Shown: in pieces, positions 6,968 through 14,563 of the stretch
How the letters are laid out: each line of letters begins with the position of its first letter
How positions within the stretch are numbered: the stretch's first letter is position 1
Assembly (NCBI GenBank): GCA_945957385.1
Contig: CAMFKP010000001.1
Span: forward strand, 1 to 64,000
Source: an uncultured Aeromonadaceae bacterium
GTDB taxonomy: Bacteria; Pseudomonadota; Gammaproteobacteria; Enterobacterales; Aeromonadaceae
Length of the DNA: 64,000 nt
Reading direction: 5' to 3'
Translations under genes and position numbers: made by a program
Notes under the pieces: generated by a model
The model's database searches: none
What the model was told of the DNA's origin: nothing
Seen by the model: the letters and a program-made list of their open reading frames with translations, nothing else

Positions 6968-7725
6968 GTTGGTTGACCCCCGCTGGCTAGGGGGGATGCA
7001 AAGAGAAGGCCCTAGACACATTGCGGCACCAGTGTTGGTTGACCCCCGCTGGCTAGGGGGGATGCAAAGATGAGCTACGAACTTGGCTGCATTAAGCCTG
7101 TTGGTTGACCCCCGCTGGCTAGGGGGGATGCAAAGGATGGCACAGCAACAAACAAGACCGGAATAGTTGGTTGACCCCCGCTGGCTAGGGGGGATGCAAA
7201 GTCAACGTATCGCTGACTATCGGAATTACCGGTTGGTTGACCCCCGCTGGCTGGGGGGATGCAAAGGACTGGATCTACAACCATGCAAAAGATATGGTTG
7301 GTTGACCCTCGCTGACAAGGGGGATGCAAAGGAGCGAGAAACCGATAGTAGTCAAGAAAGCGTTGGTTGACCCCCGCTGGCTAGGGGGGATGCAAAGTAC
7401 CTGCAGCGTCGAGTGTGACGAAAAGAAATTGGTTGACCCCCGTAGACTAGGGGGGATGCAAAGTGGGCGCGGGTGTGAGGCATCCGACAGTTTGTTGGTT
7501 GACCCCCGCTGTCTAGGGGGGATGCAAAGAGTACAGAGAGTGTGATTTTCATGCTGCCAGTTGGTTGACCCCCGATGGCTAGGGGATGCAAAGGACATTA
7601 TGTGGGAGGCGGTAGAAGAAAATCGTTGATTGACCCCAGCTAACTGGGGGATGCAAAGGAACTGCTTCTACTTGTGCGCATGCAGCAGGTTGATTAACCC
7701 CCGCTTACTAGGGGGCAAAATGCAG
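6968..7725 (+). CRISPR. CRISPR-like array, 12 repeats, 11 spacers, no cas genes
   Basis: Repeats of about 36 bp start at 6968, 7034, 7100, 7166, 7232, 7297, 7362, 7428, 7494, 7560, 7625 and 7689. Each begins GTTGGTTGACCCCC and ends GGGGGGATGCAAAG, with a C5/G5 stem inside. Spacers are 30 bp (one of 31), all different. Repeats 10-12 are degenerate (shortened G run, GTTGATTG starts), which marks the right end as the old, trailer end. Repeat 11 keeps its stem through paired changes (CCCCAG with CTGGGG). The repeat type is not one I recognise and no Cas protein is encoded in the window. Confidence 0.8.
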
Positions 7726-7736
7726 ATGGCATTTGG

Positions 7737-7764
7737 AAAAACCGCCAAATTAGGCGGTTTTTTT
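7737..7764. terminator. Bidirectional intrinsic terminator
   Basis: AAAAACCGCC and GGCGGTTTTTTT. It follows the array on the plus strand and overlaps the stop region of 7750-8232 on the minus strand. Confidence 0.85.
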
Positions 7765-8232
7765 GTTTCCTCTTTTGCTTGGTACGCCTTGCTTGGTTAA
7801 TGTGGCCTGGTAGGCAAGGGCTTGCTCACGCAAGGCGATTTTTTCATCGTTAGTAAAGCCGCGAGTGACGGATGCTGTGAGGTAGGTGACGAACCCAATT
7901 GGCTGTTGTGTCTTTGTGCGAATGGCGCTGATGGTAATCCGACCATCGTTGTTTTCAGATGGTTCTATGGCGGTGATGCGCTCGAAGCAAAAGACAGTAT
8001 GAAGATCAAAACGGATCAAATCGCCGACTTTGAGTTCGGAAACCTTTGCTTGTCTAAGCTCATTGAGATATGTCTGCGCAGCTTGGCCGCGCTTGGTGAG
8101 CTTGTGGCCTACGCCGCCGCAGCCAAAGCAGCGAGTGCCAGAAATGAGGTTGAATGAGTAGTGGCCTGTGCCGCAACAGCGGGAGCATACTTCACTTTCA
8201 AAAAGTGGTTTTGGTTGGATTTCACGGCTCAT
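7750..8232 (-). CDS. DnaJ-type zinc-ribbon protein, 160 aa, unknown role
   Basis: Two CxxCxGxG-like motifs (C16-C19 and C35-C38), the kind of zinc site found in DnaJ central domains and in many phage or plasmid small proteins, here without a J domain. Residues 65-115 look like a small beta-barrel (VSELKVGDLIRFDL), and the tail is basic. Behind a standard leader. The SD is poor (GGGAACTCCAAG). Zinc binding is expected from the motif, and function is unknown. Confidence 0.7.
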   Translation of the reverse strand: MSREIQPKPLFESEVCSRCCGTGHYSFNLISGTRCFGCGGVGHKLTKRGQAAQTYLNELRQAKVSELKVGDLIRFDLHTVFCFERITAIEPSENNDGRITISAIRTKTQQPIGFVTYLTASVTRGFTNDEKIALREQALAYQATLTKQGVPSKRGNKKTA

Positions 8233-8308
8233 CTTGGAGTTCCCATATGCCCTGCGGTATGCGGGGCTTCATGTGTTCTATATTATTTCTCTGTGCTGGT
8301 GCTGTCAA
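8233..8308 (-). promoter_or_regulatory. Island promoter and leader hairpin
   Basis: TTGACA at 8303-8308, 17 nt, TAATAT, ATAGAACACATGAAG. Hairpin 8249-8267. Upstream of -35 is GCTGGTGCTG. Confidence 0.8.
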
Positions 8309-8320
8309 TCTGGCGGACAT

Positions 8321-8350
8321 TAAAAAACCGCCATGGATGGCGGTTTGTTT
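8321..8350 (-). terminator. Intrinsic terminator (leftward)
   Basis: ACCGCC and GGCGGT with six T on the minus strand, 73 nt past the stop of 8423-8851. The segment between holds nothing I can identify. Confidence 0.8.
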
Positions 8351-8422
8351 AGATAGGGCGTTCGGCATGCGTACTGCAGACACGGTGGCAGGAACTTGGC
8401 GCATGTCGGGCAAACAAGCCTC

Positions 8423-8851
8423 TTAGTCTTCTTCCATTTTGGCTTTCATTATCTCAGGTGGAATCGATTTGAGGGTGTGGTTCTCATATTGATTGAATAT
8501 CTTGGCCATGTGGAGCAAGGCAGATTGCTCACACTGCCCATATTCCATGCCTACATCAAAACGGCAAAAAGCTTGCTCGAAATCAATATCGCCGGATTGC
8601 ACGATGGGTGCGGTGTAAAGCGCTAGGGTGAGTGGTTGATTGTCAGCGATATCACGGTTAGGCCATAAGAAATGAACGACGCTATCGCAATCTGGCGAGG
8701 ATGCGACTGTGCCAATAGGGTGCTGATACAAATGTTGCGCCAGTAGGTTCTCTGCTGCGCAATACTGTGACCAGCATTCACCGTATTCTGTTCTTAGGGC
8801 TTTTTCATCAAAAACCATGCTGGTGTTCAGCGGGAGGGTGTGTTGCGACAT
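8423..8851 (-). CDS. Hypothetical protein, 142 aa
   Basis: Not recognised. Acidic, helix-rich, no membrane segment. Start chosen behind SD TGGAG. Leader hairpin 8867-8891 without promoter, so it is read with 8939-9301 and 9362-9757. Ends at terminator 8321-8350. Confidence 0.65.
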   Translation of the reverse strand: MSQHTLPLNTSMVFDEKALRTEYGECWSQYCAAENLLAQHLYQHPIGTVASSPDCDSVVHFLWPNRDIADNQPLTLALYTAPIVQSGDIDFEQAFCRFDVGMEYGQCEQSALLHMAKIFNQYENHTLKSIPPEIMKAKMEED

Positions 8852-8866
8852 CTGTTTTCTCCAGTG

Positions 8867-8891
8867 AGCCCCGAGGATGGGAATCAGGGCT
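8867..8891 (-). promoter_or_regulatory. Promoterless leader hairpin
   Basis: AGCCC pairs with GGGCT around a long loop, followed by SD CTGGAGAAAA. No -35/-10. Internal to the operon 9757 to 8423. Confidence 0.6.
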
Positions 8892-8938
8892 TGAAGGTTG
8901 GCTATGGATGAGCTTGGCGCGGAATGAATGCTTCGCTG

Positions 8939-9301
8939 TTACTCGGCAAAGCACTCGTCAGGCACTTCCACTTCGCTGCCAAGAACACTGGCGACGTAGC
9001 AGCGCATGGCGGCTACGAGTGGGGTGTCGCCAACGTGAATGATCACCTCATCTTGGTCATGCATGCACGCCTCCCAGTATTCGGGGTTTTTGGGCGCTGT
9101 AGAGGCTGCGCCGTAGGGTGTTAGTGCAATGGCTTCGCGTTCAATAATTGCGCCGCCTAGTGCCCAGTTAGTCGGGTATGCGAACTCACCTTTGACGCTA
9201 AGGCAAAAGTCGTCAACGTCTTGGCTTATCGCCCCCTCAGCTTTAGCAACTGCCCATTCAAGGGCAGCACCATTTAGGTCGGATGTATTGATTGATTTCA
9301 T
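8939..9301 (-). CDS. ninX: NinX-like phage protein (DUF2591), 120 aa
   Basis: Matches the pattern of the NinX/DUF2591 family of phage and prophage proteins: N-terminal LNGAALEWAVAKAEG, a middle NWALGGAIIEREAI, and the C-terminal DTPLVAAMRCYVASVLG followed by EVEVPDE. Length is typical. The family has no established biochemical function. Start set at 9301 because SD CCGGAGAAA precedes it. In-frame codons upstream would cross the leader hairpin. Middle gene of a three-gene operon. Confidence 0.8.
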   Translation of the reverse strand: MKSINTSDLNGAALEWAVAKAEGAISQDVDDFCLSVKGEFAYPTNWALGGAIIEREAIALTPYGAASTAPKNPEYWEACMHDQDEVIIHVGDTPLVAAMRCYVASVLGSEVEVPDECFAE

Positions 9302-9318
9302 CGGGTTTCTCCGGTTTT

Positions 9319-9339
9319 GCCCAAACAACGCGCTTGGGC
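9319..9339 (-). promoter_or_regulatory. Promoterless leader hairpin
   Basis: GCCCAA pairs with TTGGGC, a stem extended and rebuilt relative to the consensus. SD CCGGAG. TTGACA and YAATAT are absent. Confidence 0.7.
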
Positions 9340-9361
9340 TTCAATATTGATCTTTTTGGTG

Positions 9362-9757
9362 TTACCAGCCTTTCAATGATGATCCAAGAAAGCCATTGTA
9401 CGGAGCGCTGGTGCTGAATACGCGGCAGGGGATGTCAAAGTAAACGGCACGGCCTGCGCCTGCAATCCCATGGTGGAAAAACCAGAATTTACCTTCGATC
9501 ACTTCGGTTGTTGGAGTGATGGTGTTCAGTTCAATCGCAGGGTTTAGACCGCCGCTAAAACTGCCATGACCTGATTCGTTAAGGTAGATAGAGCCGCCAG
9601 GCGATGTTTGCAGGGAGTCGTTGTGGAGGTGGCTTACACGTTCAAGTTCGCCAGTTTCAAACCGGATAAAGTCGCCTACGCATGGGGTGGTGATCTTTGC
9701 GCGTTCTGCTTGGCGGCGAGCGAGGATTTCTTGGTTTTTGGTGTCCATCGTGAACAT
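9362..9757 (-). CDS. Hypothetical protein, 131 aa, paralogue of 10568-11083
   Basis: Shares a line of sequence with 10568-11083: TPCVGD(F/Y), a GELERV/GQLERV strand, an IYLNE/IHLHH strand with SGGL/SGQL, KFWFFHHGI/EFWIFHNGI, and IPCRVF near the C-terminus. Beta-rich, probably one compact domain. Function unknown. Start at 9757 (MFTMDTKNQEIL) behind SD GGAG. The upstream in-frame extension is leader. Confidence 0.75.
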   Translation of the reverse strand: MFTMDTKNQEILARRQAERAKITTPCVGDFIRFETGELERVSHLHNDSLQTSPGGSIYLNESGHGSFSGGLNPAIELNTITPTTEVIEGKFWFFHHGIAGAGRAVYFDIPCRVFSTSAPYNGFLGSSLKGW

Positions 9758-9834
9758 ATTTGTCTCCGGTTTTCCCTGTCGGTGCGACTGGGTTTCATGT
9801 GTTATATATTGGCTCTTTTTGTTCGTCATGTCAA
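9758..9834 (-). promoter_or_regulatory. Island promoter and leader hairpin
   Basis: TTGACA at 9829-9834, 17 nt, CAATAT, ATAACACATGAA. Hairpin 9774-9792 with inner stem GTC/GAC in place of GCC/GGC. Serves 9362-9757 and the operon behind it. Confidence 0.85.
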
Positions 9835-9868
9835 GTCTGGTCGGCGGTTCTAATTCTAGGCGTTGAGC

Positions 9869-9943
9869 TTGTTTCTTCTACTTTTTGTGGATATTATATA
9901 TCACATGAAGCCCCGCATTTCGCAGGGCAAAAGAGGTATACCC
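9869..9943 (+). promoter_or_regulatory. Island promoter and leader hairpin
   Basis: TTGTTT at 9869-9874, 17 nt, TATTAT at 9892-9897, then ATATCACATGAAG. Hairpin 9910-9928, SD AGAGG. Divergent from the promoter of 9362-9757. Confidence 0.75.
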
Positions 9944-10447
9944 ATGCAAGCAATTACGCAGCTCGACGCTTTAGATGGCATCTCAGGCGATATTCCGTTA
10001 GCTCAGCCTATGTACCCTATTGGCACTAAGATTGACCTAAGCAAAATAGTGGGAGAAGACCGTGCCTATTTCCAAAGAAAGATACGTAAGGTACTCATCC
10101 AACGCCTGCGCAAAACTCTGAATAGCCTGCAGAAGCAGGGTTATCTGAAAGAGATGCGCGGGAAAAAAATGCTGAGTTACAACAAGGATCAGTTACGCGC
10201 AGCTTTCTGCTTGATGGCTGAGGCTGATTCAGTAGAAGTAGCCGGATATGCACCATGCGGCATGCATACGGTCGGATTTATCGCCAACCAATGCTACATT
10301 CAGGGTGGCACAGGCTTTAGCGGTACGAGTTACAGCTATTACTTTATGTTCCGCAAAACTGATGAGGAAGGCCGCAAATTAGTCTACATCTATCCAGAGC
10401 CATTAATGCGGGAGAGCAGTGTGTCGCGTTACTTGTTAGGGGATTGA
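9944..10447 (+). CDS. Hypothetical protein, 167 aa
   Basis: Not recognised. N-terminal loop, then a very basic helical region (YFQRKIRKVLIQRLRKTLNSLQKQG) that could bind nucleic acid, then a Gly/Tyr-rich beta region (GGTGFSGTSYSYYFMF). Start at 9944 behind SD AGAGG. An in-frame ATG at the predicted transcription start (9906) would add 12 residues encoded by the leader. Confidence 0.7.
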   Translation: MQAITQLDALDGISGDIPLAQPMYPIGTKIDLSKIVGEDRAYFQRKIRKVLIQRLRKTLNSLQKQGYLKEMRGKKMLSYNKDQLRAAFCLMAEADSVEVAGYAPCGMHTVGFIANQCYIQGGTGFSGTSYSYYFMFRKTDEEGRKLVYIYPEPLMRESSVSRYLLGD

Positions 10448-10507
10448 TCCGTTTATCGGTGTGGTGCTGATGAGTGCTGGTGCTGGTATTTTCGGAATAT
10501 GATAGAC

Positions 10508-10538
10508 AAAGCCCTGCTCAGTGAGTCAGGGCTTTTTC
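10508..10538 (+). terminator. Intrinsic terminator
   Basis: GCCCTG and CAGGGC followed by five T, 60 nt past 9944-10447. Confidence 0.85.
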
Positions 10539-10567
10539 TATGTGGGTGTGGCTACCGTTGACGAGAG

Positions 10568-11083
10568 TTATTCGAGAAGGCCACGAAGATTGAATTCATG
10601 GTGGAGCTCTTCACCAGTCCAACCATCAGGTGCATTTGTGCCATCGTAGCGATCACAAAGGCTCTTTAATTCTTCATCGCTTAGCGCGACTAAAGCGTTC
10701 AACTTGTTGTACGGTGTGGTGGTCTTAAATACACGGCATGGAATGCTGATCTGTGTATGACGGCCACCAGTTGAAATGCCATTATGAAAAATCCAGAACT
10801 CGCCATCGATGTAATCATTAGTGGGGAAGACGGAATCAAGTTCTATCGCATTAACATTAAGTTGGCCGCTATAGTAGCCTTCACCTGTATGGTGCAGGTG
10901 AATCGATGTGGGATACACCTTGCCGAATGTGCGTAGCGAGCCAGGAGATACTTGGCACACACGCTCTAATTGGCCGGATTCGTATTGAAGGTAGTCACCC
11001 ACGCAAGGTGTTTTGATCTGGGCGCGTGCTGCCTTGAGGGGGGTGACGAGGATTTCTTGGGTTTGTTCATCCATGATGGTCAT
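10568..11083 (-). CDS. Hypothetical protein, 171 aa, paralogue of 9362-9757
   Basis: Same beta-rich domain as 9362-9757 over residues about 20-130, plus a C-terminal extension of about 45 acidic helical residues (SDEELKSLCDRYDG...) absent from the shorter copy. Start at 11083 with SD GGAG 8 nt upstream. The two copies face away from the same plus-strand gene, which suggests duplication of a cassette. Confidence 0.75.
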   Translation of the reverse strand: MTIMDEQTQEILVTPLKAARAQIKTPCVGDYLQYESGQLERVCQVSPGSLRTFGKVYPTSIHLHHTGEGYYSGQLNVNAIELDSVFPTNDYIDGEFWIFHNGISTGGRHTQISIPCRVFKTTTPYNKLNALVALSDEELKSLCDRYDGTNAPDGWTGEELHHEFNLRGLLE

Positions 11084-11160
11084 CGGGAGGGCTCCGGTTA
11101 TACCCTGCAAAATGCGGGCTTCATGAAATATATATTAGCTCGCTGCCGGATTTCATTCAA
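11084..11160 (-). promoter_or_regulatory. Island promoter and leader hairpin
   Basis: TTGAAT at 11155-11160, 17 nt, TAATAT, ATATTTCATGAAG. Hairpin 11103-11118 with an inner GCA/TGC stem. Confidence 0.75.
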
Positions 11161-11203
11161 CTAATATCAGGTGGAATGATTTGGTGCGTCTGCTAGCAAA
11201 CAC

Positions 11204-11932
11204 CTACTTTTTAGCTTCTGCCATGATTTTTTTTATCAAGATCGGTATTTCTTCGCTTTTACCTTCTGTGTAGTTGCCCCACGGCACCAAGGGTTGTGAG
11301 CTCATGCGTCCCAAAATGATTATCTGATTTTTTGGGCAGCGGTAGGTGGCCACATCGGAGTGGGCATCTTTGATCGGGATCATTCCATCGCAAGGTATTT
11401 GGGTGATCTTCCCTGGATATATCTCTTTGAGCAGGCCGACATTGATCGACCCCGTGTCTTCTTTGTTCGGGTAGTAAAACAGCACACTATCGGCCACCAC
11501 TAACGCAAAGAACCCTGCGCAGAGTAGTGATATTGTGGGGGGGAAGGTGGCCGATAAGCTGTGATCCCCTTGGTTTTGGAGCATGAGAAGATTTTTGACT
11601 GCAAGAATGATCCCAATTAGGCTACCCGCCCCCATCATCCAGTAAATGTAATCGCTACTCATAAACCCTTGGTAGACGTTGATGGGCTCACCGTTGGATA
11701 AGGCGGATAGAACGGCCATTTCGATGATCACGGGCGATAACAATAGCAGGTTCGATATTGCTAACGCGACAGAAGTGAGCCGGATGATTTGTGCTTGTGT
11801 CGGTTCAAGGGTTGATGGATTACCAAGTCTTCGCATGTTTTTGGCGATGACGTAAAGACTGATGTGTGTGTATGCAAGTAGGCAGAGTAGGTATAGCAAT
11901 TGACGGCCTTTGGCTGAAAGGGATTGTGCCAC
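11204..11932 (-). CDS. Membrane protein with four TM segments, 242 aa
   Basis: Hydrophobic helices at about residues 12-31, 52-78, 94-118 and 132-153, then a C-terminal soluble domain of about 85 residues with two Cys and several Pro/Gly, probably outside the membrane. Not recognised. The GTG start lies inside a perfect 10-bp inverted repeat (11929-11958) and has no visible SD. A later start cannot be excluded. Follows 11967-12401 by 34 nt, so probably co-transcribed. Confidence 0.65.
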   Translation of the reverse strand: MAQSLSAKGRQLLYLLCLLAYTHISLYVIAKNMRRLGNPSTLEPTQAQIIRLTSVALAISNLLLLSPVIIEMAVLSALSNGEPINVYQGFMSSDYIYWMMGAGSLIGIILAVKNLLMLQNQGDHSLSATFPPTISLLCAGFFALVVADSVLFYYPNKEDTGSINVGLLKEIYPGKITQIPCDGMIPIKDAHSDVATYRCPKNQIIILGRMSSQPLVPWGNYTEGKSEEIPILIKKIMAEAKK

Positions 11933-11958
11933 TGGCCGTGTCTTGACGCGGCCAGTGG
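11929..11958 (-). repeat. Inverted repeat over the start codon of 11204-11932
   Basis: CCACTGGCCG and CGGCCAGTGG, ten perfect pairs, 10-nt loop. The GTG start is part of one arm. Could hide the start in mRNA or act as a weak terminator of 11967-12401. Confidence 0.65.
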
Positions 11959-11966
11959 GGGGTTAT

Positions 11967-12401
11967 TTAGGCGGCTGCGGGTAATGGTTTTGGCAAATAA
12001 CAATCACGCTGCAAATTGGCTGTGACCACGGTTGCCAGTTCATGTTTTTTAGCTTCACGCATGGTTTCAAATAGTGTGCCGTCTGTTGTCTGAAACGGCT
12101 TAAGCGTATTACGACCTAAACCTGCTGTCTTGCGCAAGTCCTCGATGTTGCCGAAGCCCATGCCCTCAAATCGCCATTGTTGGCGACCATCATTGAAGCT
12201 GATCCAGTCGCCATTTTGGAGTGGGGCACGTTTAGCGGCATCGATGCGATCAAGGCGATCTTGTAATTCGGTGGCATTGATGATGCGATTATGGAATTCT
12301 TCTAAGGCCTTCATCGCGTTGATGCCACTGGTGCGATAATTGCCTTCTTCTCCCATTTGTTCTGCTCGCTGGCGAAGGATATCTAGGTTCTGATCCGGCA
12401 T
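11967..12401 (-). CDS. Hypothetical protein, 144 aa
   Basis: Not recognised. Charged helical N-terminus (residues 1-60), then a beta segment (GDWISFNDGRQQWRFEGMGFG). Behind a leader with SD TAGGAG. No signal peptide. Confidence 0.7.
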   Translation of the reverse strand: MPDQNLDILRQRAEQMGEEGNYRTSGINAMKALEEFHNRIINATELQDRLDRIDAAKRAPLQNGDWISFNDGRQQWRFEGMGFGNIEDLRKTAGLGRNTLKPFQTTDGTLFETMREAKKHELATVVTANLQRDCYLPKPLPAAA

Positions 12402-12478
12402 GGTTTGCTCCTAAGAATGCCCTGTAGAATAACTGGGCTTATGGGGTATATATTAGCCCTTCCTCAGTGGTTTGTCCA
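12402..12478 (-). promoter_or_regulatory. Island promoter and leader hairpin
   Basis: TGGACA at 12473-12478, 17 nt, TAATAT, ATACCCCATAAG. Hairpin 12419-12438 with inner GT/AC. Confidence 0.8.
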
Positions 12479-12490
12479 TTCTAAGCCAGT

Positions 12491-13024
12491 TCATTTTATC
12501 GCTTCGATATTCGATGTTGTTGGAGGGTTGATGTGAGATCTGGCGATGGTAAGTAATGAAGGATTGGCAAGCGTTAAGACATCCAGCAGGAGCTGCTTTT
12601 CTTTAAGATAAACTTTCGCGAACTTAGGATCGTGAATGGCAATCGTTGATGTGTTGCTTATTATATCGGCCACCTTGATGTCTTGAATCCACGCTGGGGC
12701 AGTTGCAAGACGTTGACGAGAAGCAGCTTTACGCTCTGCGCGTGTACCTTGCTCCAGATCGGAGAGCAAAAGCACGCCAGCTGCAACAGATTCGCCAAAC
12801 AGGCTTGCTAACTCGTGATATTGCGCAGCCTGATCCTCGATAGAATCGTGAAGCCATGCTGTGGCCAGCGTTACTTGGGCATTGGGATGGTCATTGCTAA
12901 CAGTGGACACAAGGCCGGCGACCTCGGCTAGATGCTCGAAATAGGGGGCGTCAGTATATTTACGACGCTGTTTGGAATGCACCTTAAAGGCATATTCCTT
13001 AGCACGAAGCGCGAGGGTGTGCAT
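12491..13024 (-). CDS. Small HD-domain hydrolase, alarmone-hydrolase-like, 177 aa
   Basis: HD-superfamily metal sites in the RelA/SpoT-hydrolase (MESH1-like) arrangement: His31 after a basic RRKYTDAPYFEH segment, His59-Asp60 in TAWLHDSIED, and Asp120 in KVADIISN. Single-domain length fits small alarmone hydrolases. The family removes pyrophosphate from (p)ppGpp, but the exact substrate here is an inference. Third gene of the operon 13652-12491. Weak SD, 14 nt after the previous gene. Confidence 0.75.
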   Translation of the reverse strand: MHTLALRAKEYAFKVHSKQRRKYTDAPYFEHLAEVAGLVSTVSNDHPNAQVTLATAWLHDSIEDQAAQYHELASLFGESVAAGVLLLSDLEQGTRAERKAASRQRLATAPAWIQDIKVADIISNTSTIAIHDPKFAKVYLKEKQLLLDVLTLANPSLLTIARSHINPPTTSNIEAIK

Positions 13025-13038
13025 GGCTATTCGCTTTG

Positions 13039-13230
13039 TTATGGTGTGTGCGCATCTTTCAGACTTTCAACCGCGCTCCAGAGTGTGGAGCCCCAGCCAG
13101 ACATGCCATTCCAGTTGCAATATTCGCTGAATGCTTTTAGTGGCGTCATGGCCTTGATGTCGTCTTGGCTGTGGCCGCGTTGGGTCAGGGCGTGCAAAAT
13201 ATCTTCGGGGATTTGATTGGTATCCAGCAT
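13039..13230 (-). CDS. Hypothetical protein, 63 aa
   Basis: Not recognised. Helical, with Trp/Gly-rich centre (CNWNGMSGWGSTLW). Good SD (GAAGAGG). Between 13257-13652 and the HD hydrolase, with gaps of 26 and 14 nt, so an operon is likely. Confidence 0.7.
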   Translation of the reverse strand: MLDTNQIPEDILHALTQRGHSQDDIKAMTPLKAFSEYCNWNGMSGWGSTLWSAVESLKDAHTP

Positions 13231-13256
13231 TTCGTTTTTTCCTCTTCAAAAAATCA

Positions 13257-13652
13257 TTAAACCGGTTGATTCAGTTGGGCTTGTGGATCTTCATTCCAGC
13301 ACCAAGCCCATGCGCCAATTGAATAGGCTTTGATGGCTGTGCCATCAATATCGATAAGGGTATGGCCATACTTATCAGTTTCACCGTCATCGCCGTTGTC
13401 GCTGTCGGTATAGATAAATTGATCTGCGGCTTGGTCATAGATCATTTCAGCTGAACCAATGCCCATCTCTTTCATTTTCTTCAGTTGCTCGCAGAGTTTC
13501 AAGGCATTGTCGAATGTGAAATAGGGGCAGCACCAGCCATTCCAGCGAATGCTTGGGTTGTGGTGAGCAGGAGCGCCAAGGTCGAAGTTTGCAGACACGT
13601 CAATGAATGCAATGGTGGCCACTAGGCCGGTGATTGGATTTGGGGTAGACAT
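13257..13652 (-). CDS. Hypothetical protein, 131 aa
   Basis: Not recognised. Aromatic- and Cys-containing region (SIRWNGWCCPYFTFDNALKL), then an acidic Asp/Gly-rich stretch and a Trp-rich C-terminus (AWAWCWNED). Standard leader and SD CCGGAG. First gene of a three-gene operon. Confidence 0.7.
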   Translation of the reverse strand: MSTPNPITGLVATIAFIDVSANFDLGAPAHHNPSIRWNGWCCPYFTFDNALKLCEQLKKMKEMGIGSAEMIYDQAADQFIYTDSDNGDDGETDKYGHTLIDIDGTAIKAYSIGAWAWCWNEDPQAQLNQPV

Positions 13653-13733
13653 CGGTTTTCTCCGGTGTTGCCTTGCCGGATGTGGCTAGGCTTCATGTGA
13701 TATATATTAGTTGCAGACTGCTGGTGCTGTCAA
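13653..13733 (-). promoter_or_regulatory. Island promoter and leader hairpin
   Basis: TTGACA at 13728-13733, 18 nt, TAATAT, ATATCACATGAAG. Hairpin 13670-13691 with outer stem GCCT/AGGC, a compensated change. Confidence 0.85.
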
Positions 13734-13756
13734 TCTAATATTTTTCTTTAATTCCT

Positions 13757-13835
13757 TTGAATTACTAGGGATGTGAGTTATTATATATCACATAAGCCCT
13801 GCTATTTCGGCGGGGTGTTACCGGAGGTGTTGCCA
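13757..13835 (+). promoter_or_regulatory. Island promoter and leader hairpin
   Basis: TTGAAT at 13757-13762, 16 nt, TATTAT, ATATCACATAAG. Hairpin 13796-13816, SD CCGGAGG. Divergent from 13653-13733. Confidence 0.75.
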
Positions 13836-14135
13836 ATGTGTTTTAAGCAATTTGATTTCAAAAATCCTCCTGAAGATGGCCTGTATTGGGTTGTCTGTCG
13901 TAGTCTTGAGTGGGATGTGGATGCGGGTGACGACGGCCAGACGGTGGGGGTTCCAACGGGTGAAATGACCCAAAGTACCGTCCTCACATGGATCGCCACT
14001 AACACTGATGGGGTCGTCGAATTCGATGCGGTAGAGCCCATGGTTTACGGTCGGGTTGCAGAAGATGACGTAGTGATTTTTTACGCCGCTGTTGAGCCGC
14101 CTGAGGCTCCGAAGATTCTGGATGAGCAGAAATGA
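13836..14135 (+). CDS. Hypothetical protein, 99 aa
   Basis: Not recognised. Acidic (PPEDGLYWVV..., many Asp/Glu), beta-rich. Start at 13836 (MCFKQFDF) behind SD CCGGAGG. Upstream in-frame residues are leader. Its stop overlaps the next start (ATGA). Confidence 0.75.
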   Translation: MCFKQFDFKNPPEDGLYWVVCRSLEWDVDAGDDGQTVGVPTGEMTQSTVLTWIATNTDGVVEFDAVEPMVYGRVAEDDVVIFYAAVEPPEAPKILDEQK

Positions 14136-14407
14136 CGGCGAATATCATTATTGGCAGACAAAGGTCGGAAGAAGAGATTCTGAACGAAATGCATAACCTA
14201 ACCGACGTGGTTATGGCGGCAATTCATGAATCGTTTGACGGGAAAGACCTCTGCATTGCGGCTTTTTCTACCACATTGGTGGCCATCGCAACCAAAGAAG
14301 CTGAACGGCTAGGCATCCCTGACCCTAAGGCCTTTATTCATAGCGCGGTTGAGGGGGTTGATCTGAGTGATATTGAGATCATCGAAGAGGGTTTCGATAG
14401 GCATTAG
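14132..14407 (+). CDS. Hypothetical protein, 91 aa
   Basis: Not recognised. Acidic helical protein. ATGA overlap with 13836-14135 indicates coupled translation. Terminator 14424-14457 follows at once, so this is a two-gene unit. Confidence 0.75.
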   Translation: MTANIIIGRQRSEEEILNEMHNLTDVVMAAIHESFDGKDLCIAAFSTTLVAIATKEAERLGIPDPKAFIHSAVEGVDLSDIEIIEEGFDRH

Positions 14408-14423
14408 CAGCTCGCTACCGGCA

Positions 14424-14457
14424 AAAAAGCCCGCTCAGCAAATGGCGGGCTTTTTCT
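14424..14457 (+). terminator. Intrinsic terminator
   Basis: AAAGCCCGC and GCGGGCTTT with T tract. Confidence 0.9.
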
Positions 14458-14563
14458 ATTCTATTGAGGTCAGATCCTCAGGTTTTGGCGTTGGCCGATG
14501 ATGGTGTTAGCATCGTGATGCAGTAACTTTTTTGGATGAACCTTAGCGTTTTAGGAGGAAGTT

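Noticed and set aside
7075-7598. Several open frames of 67-107 codons on both strands
   Set aside because: They lie inside the CRISPR-like array and owe their repeats (for example ASPLASGGQPT) to the 66-bp period. They have no SD and no promoter.
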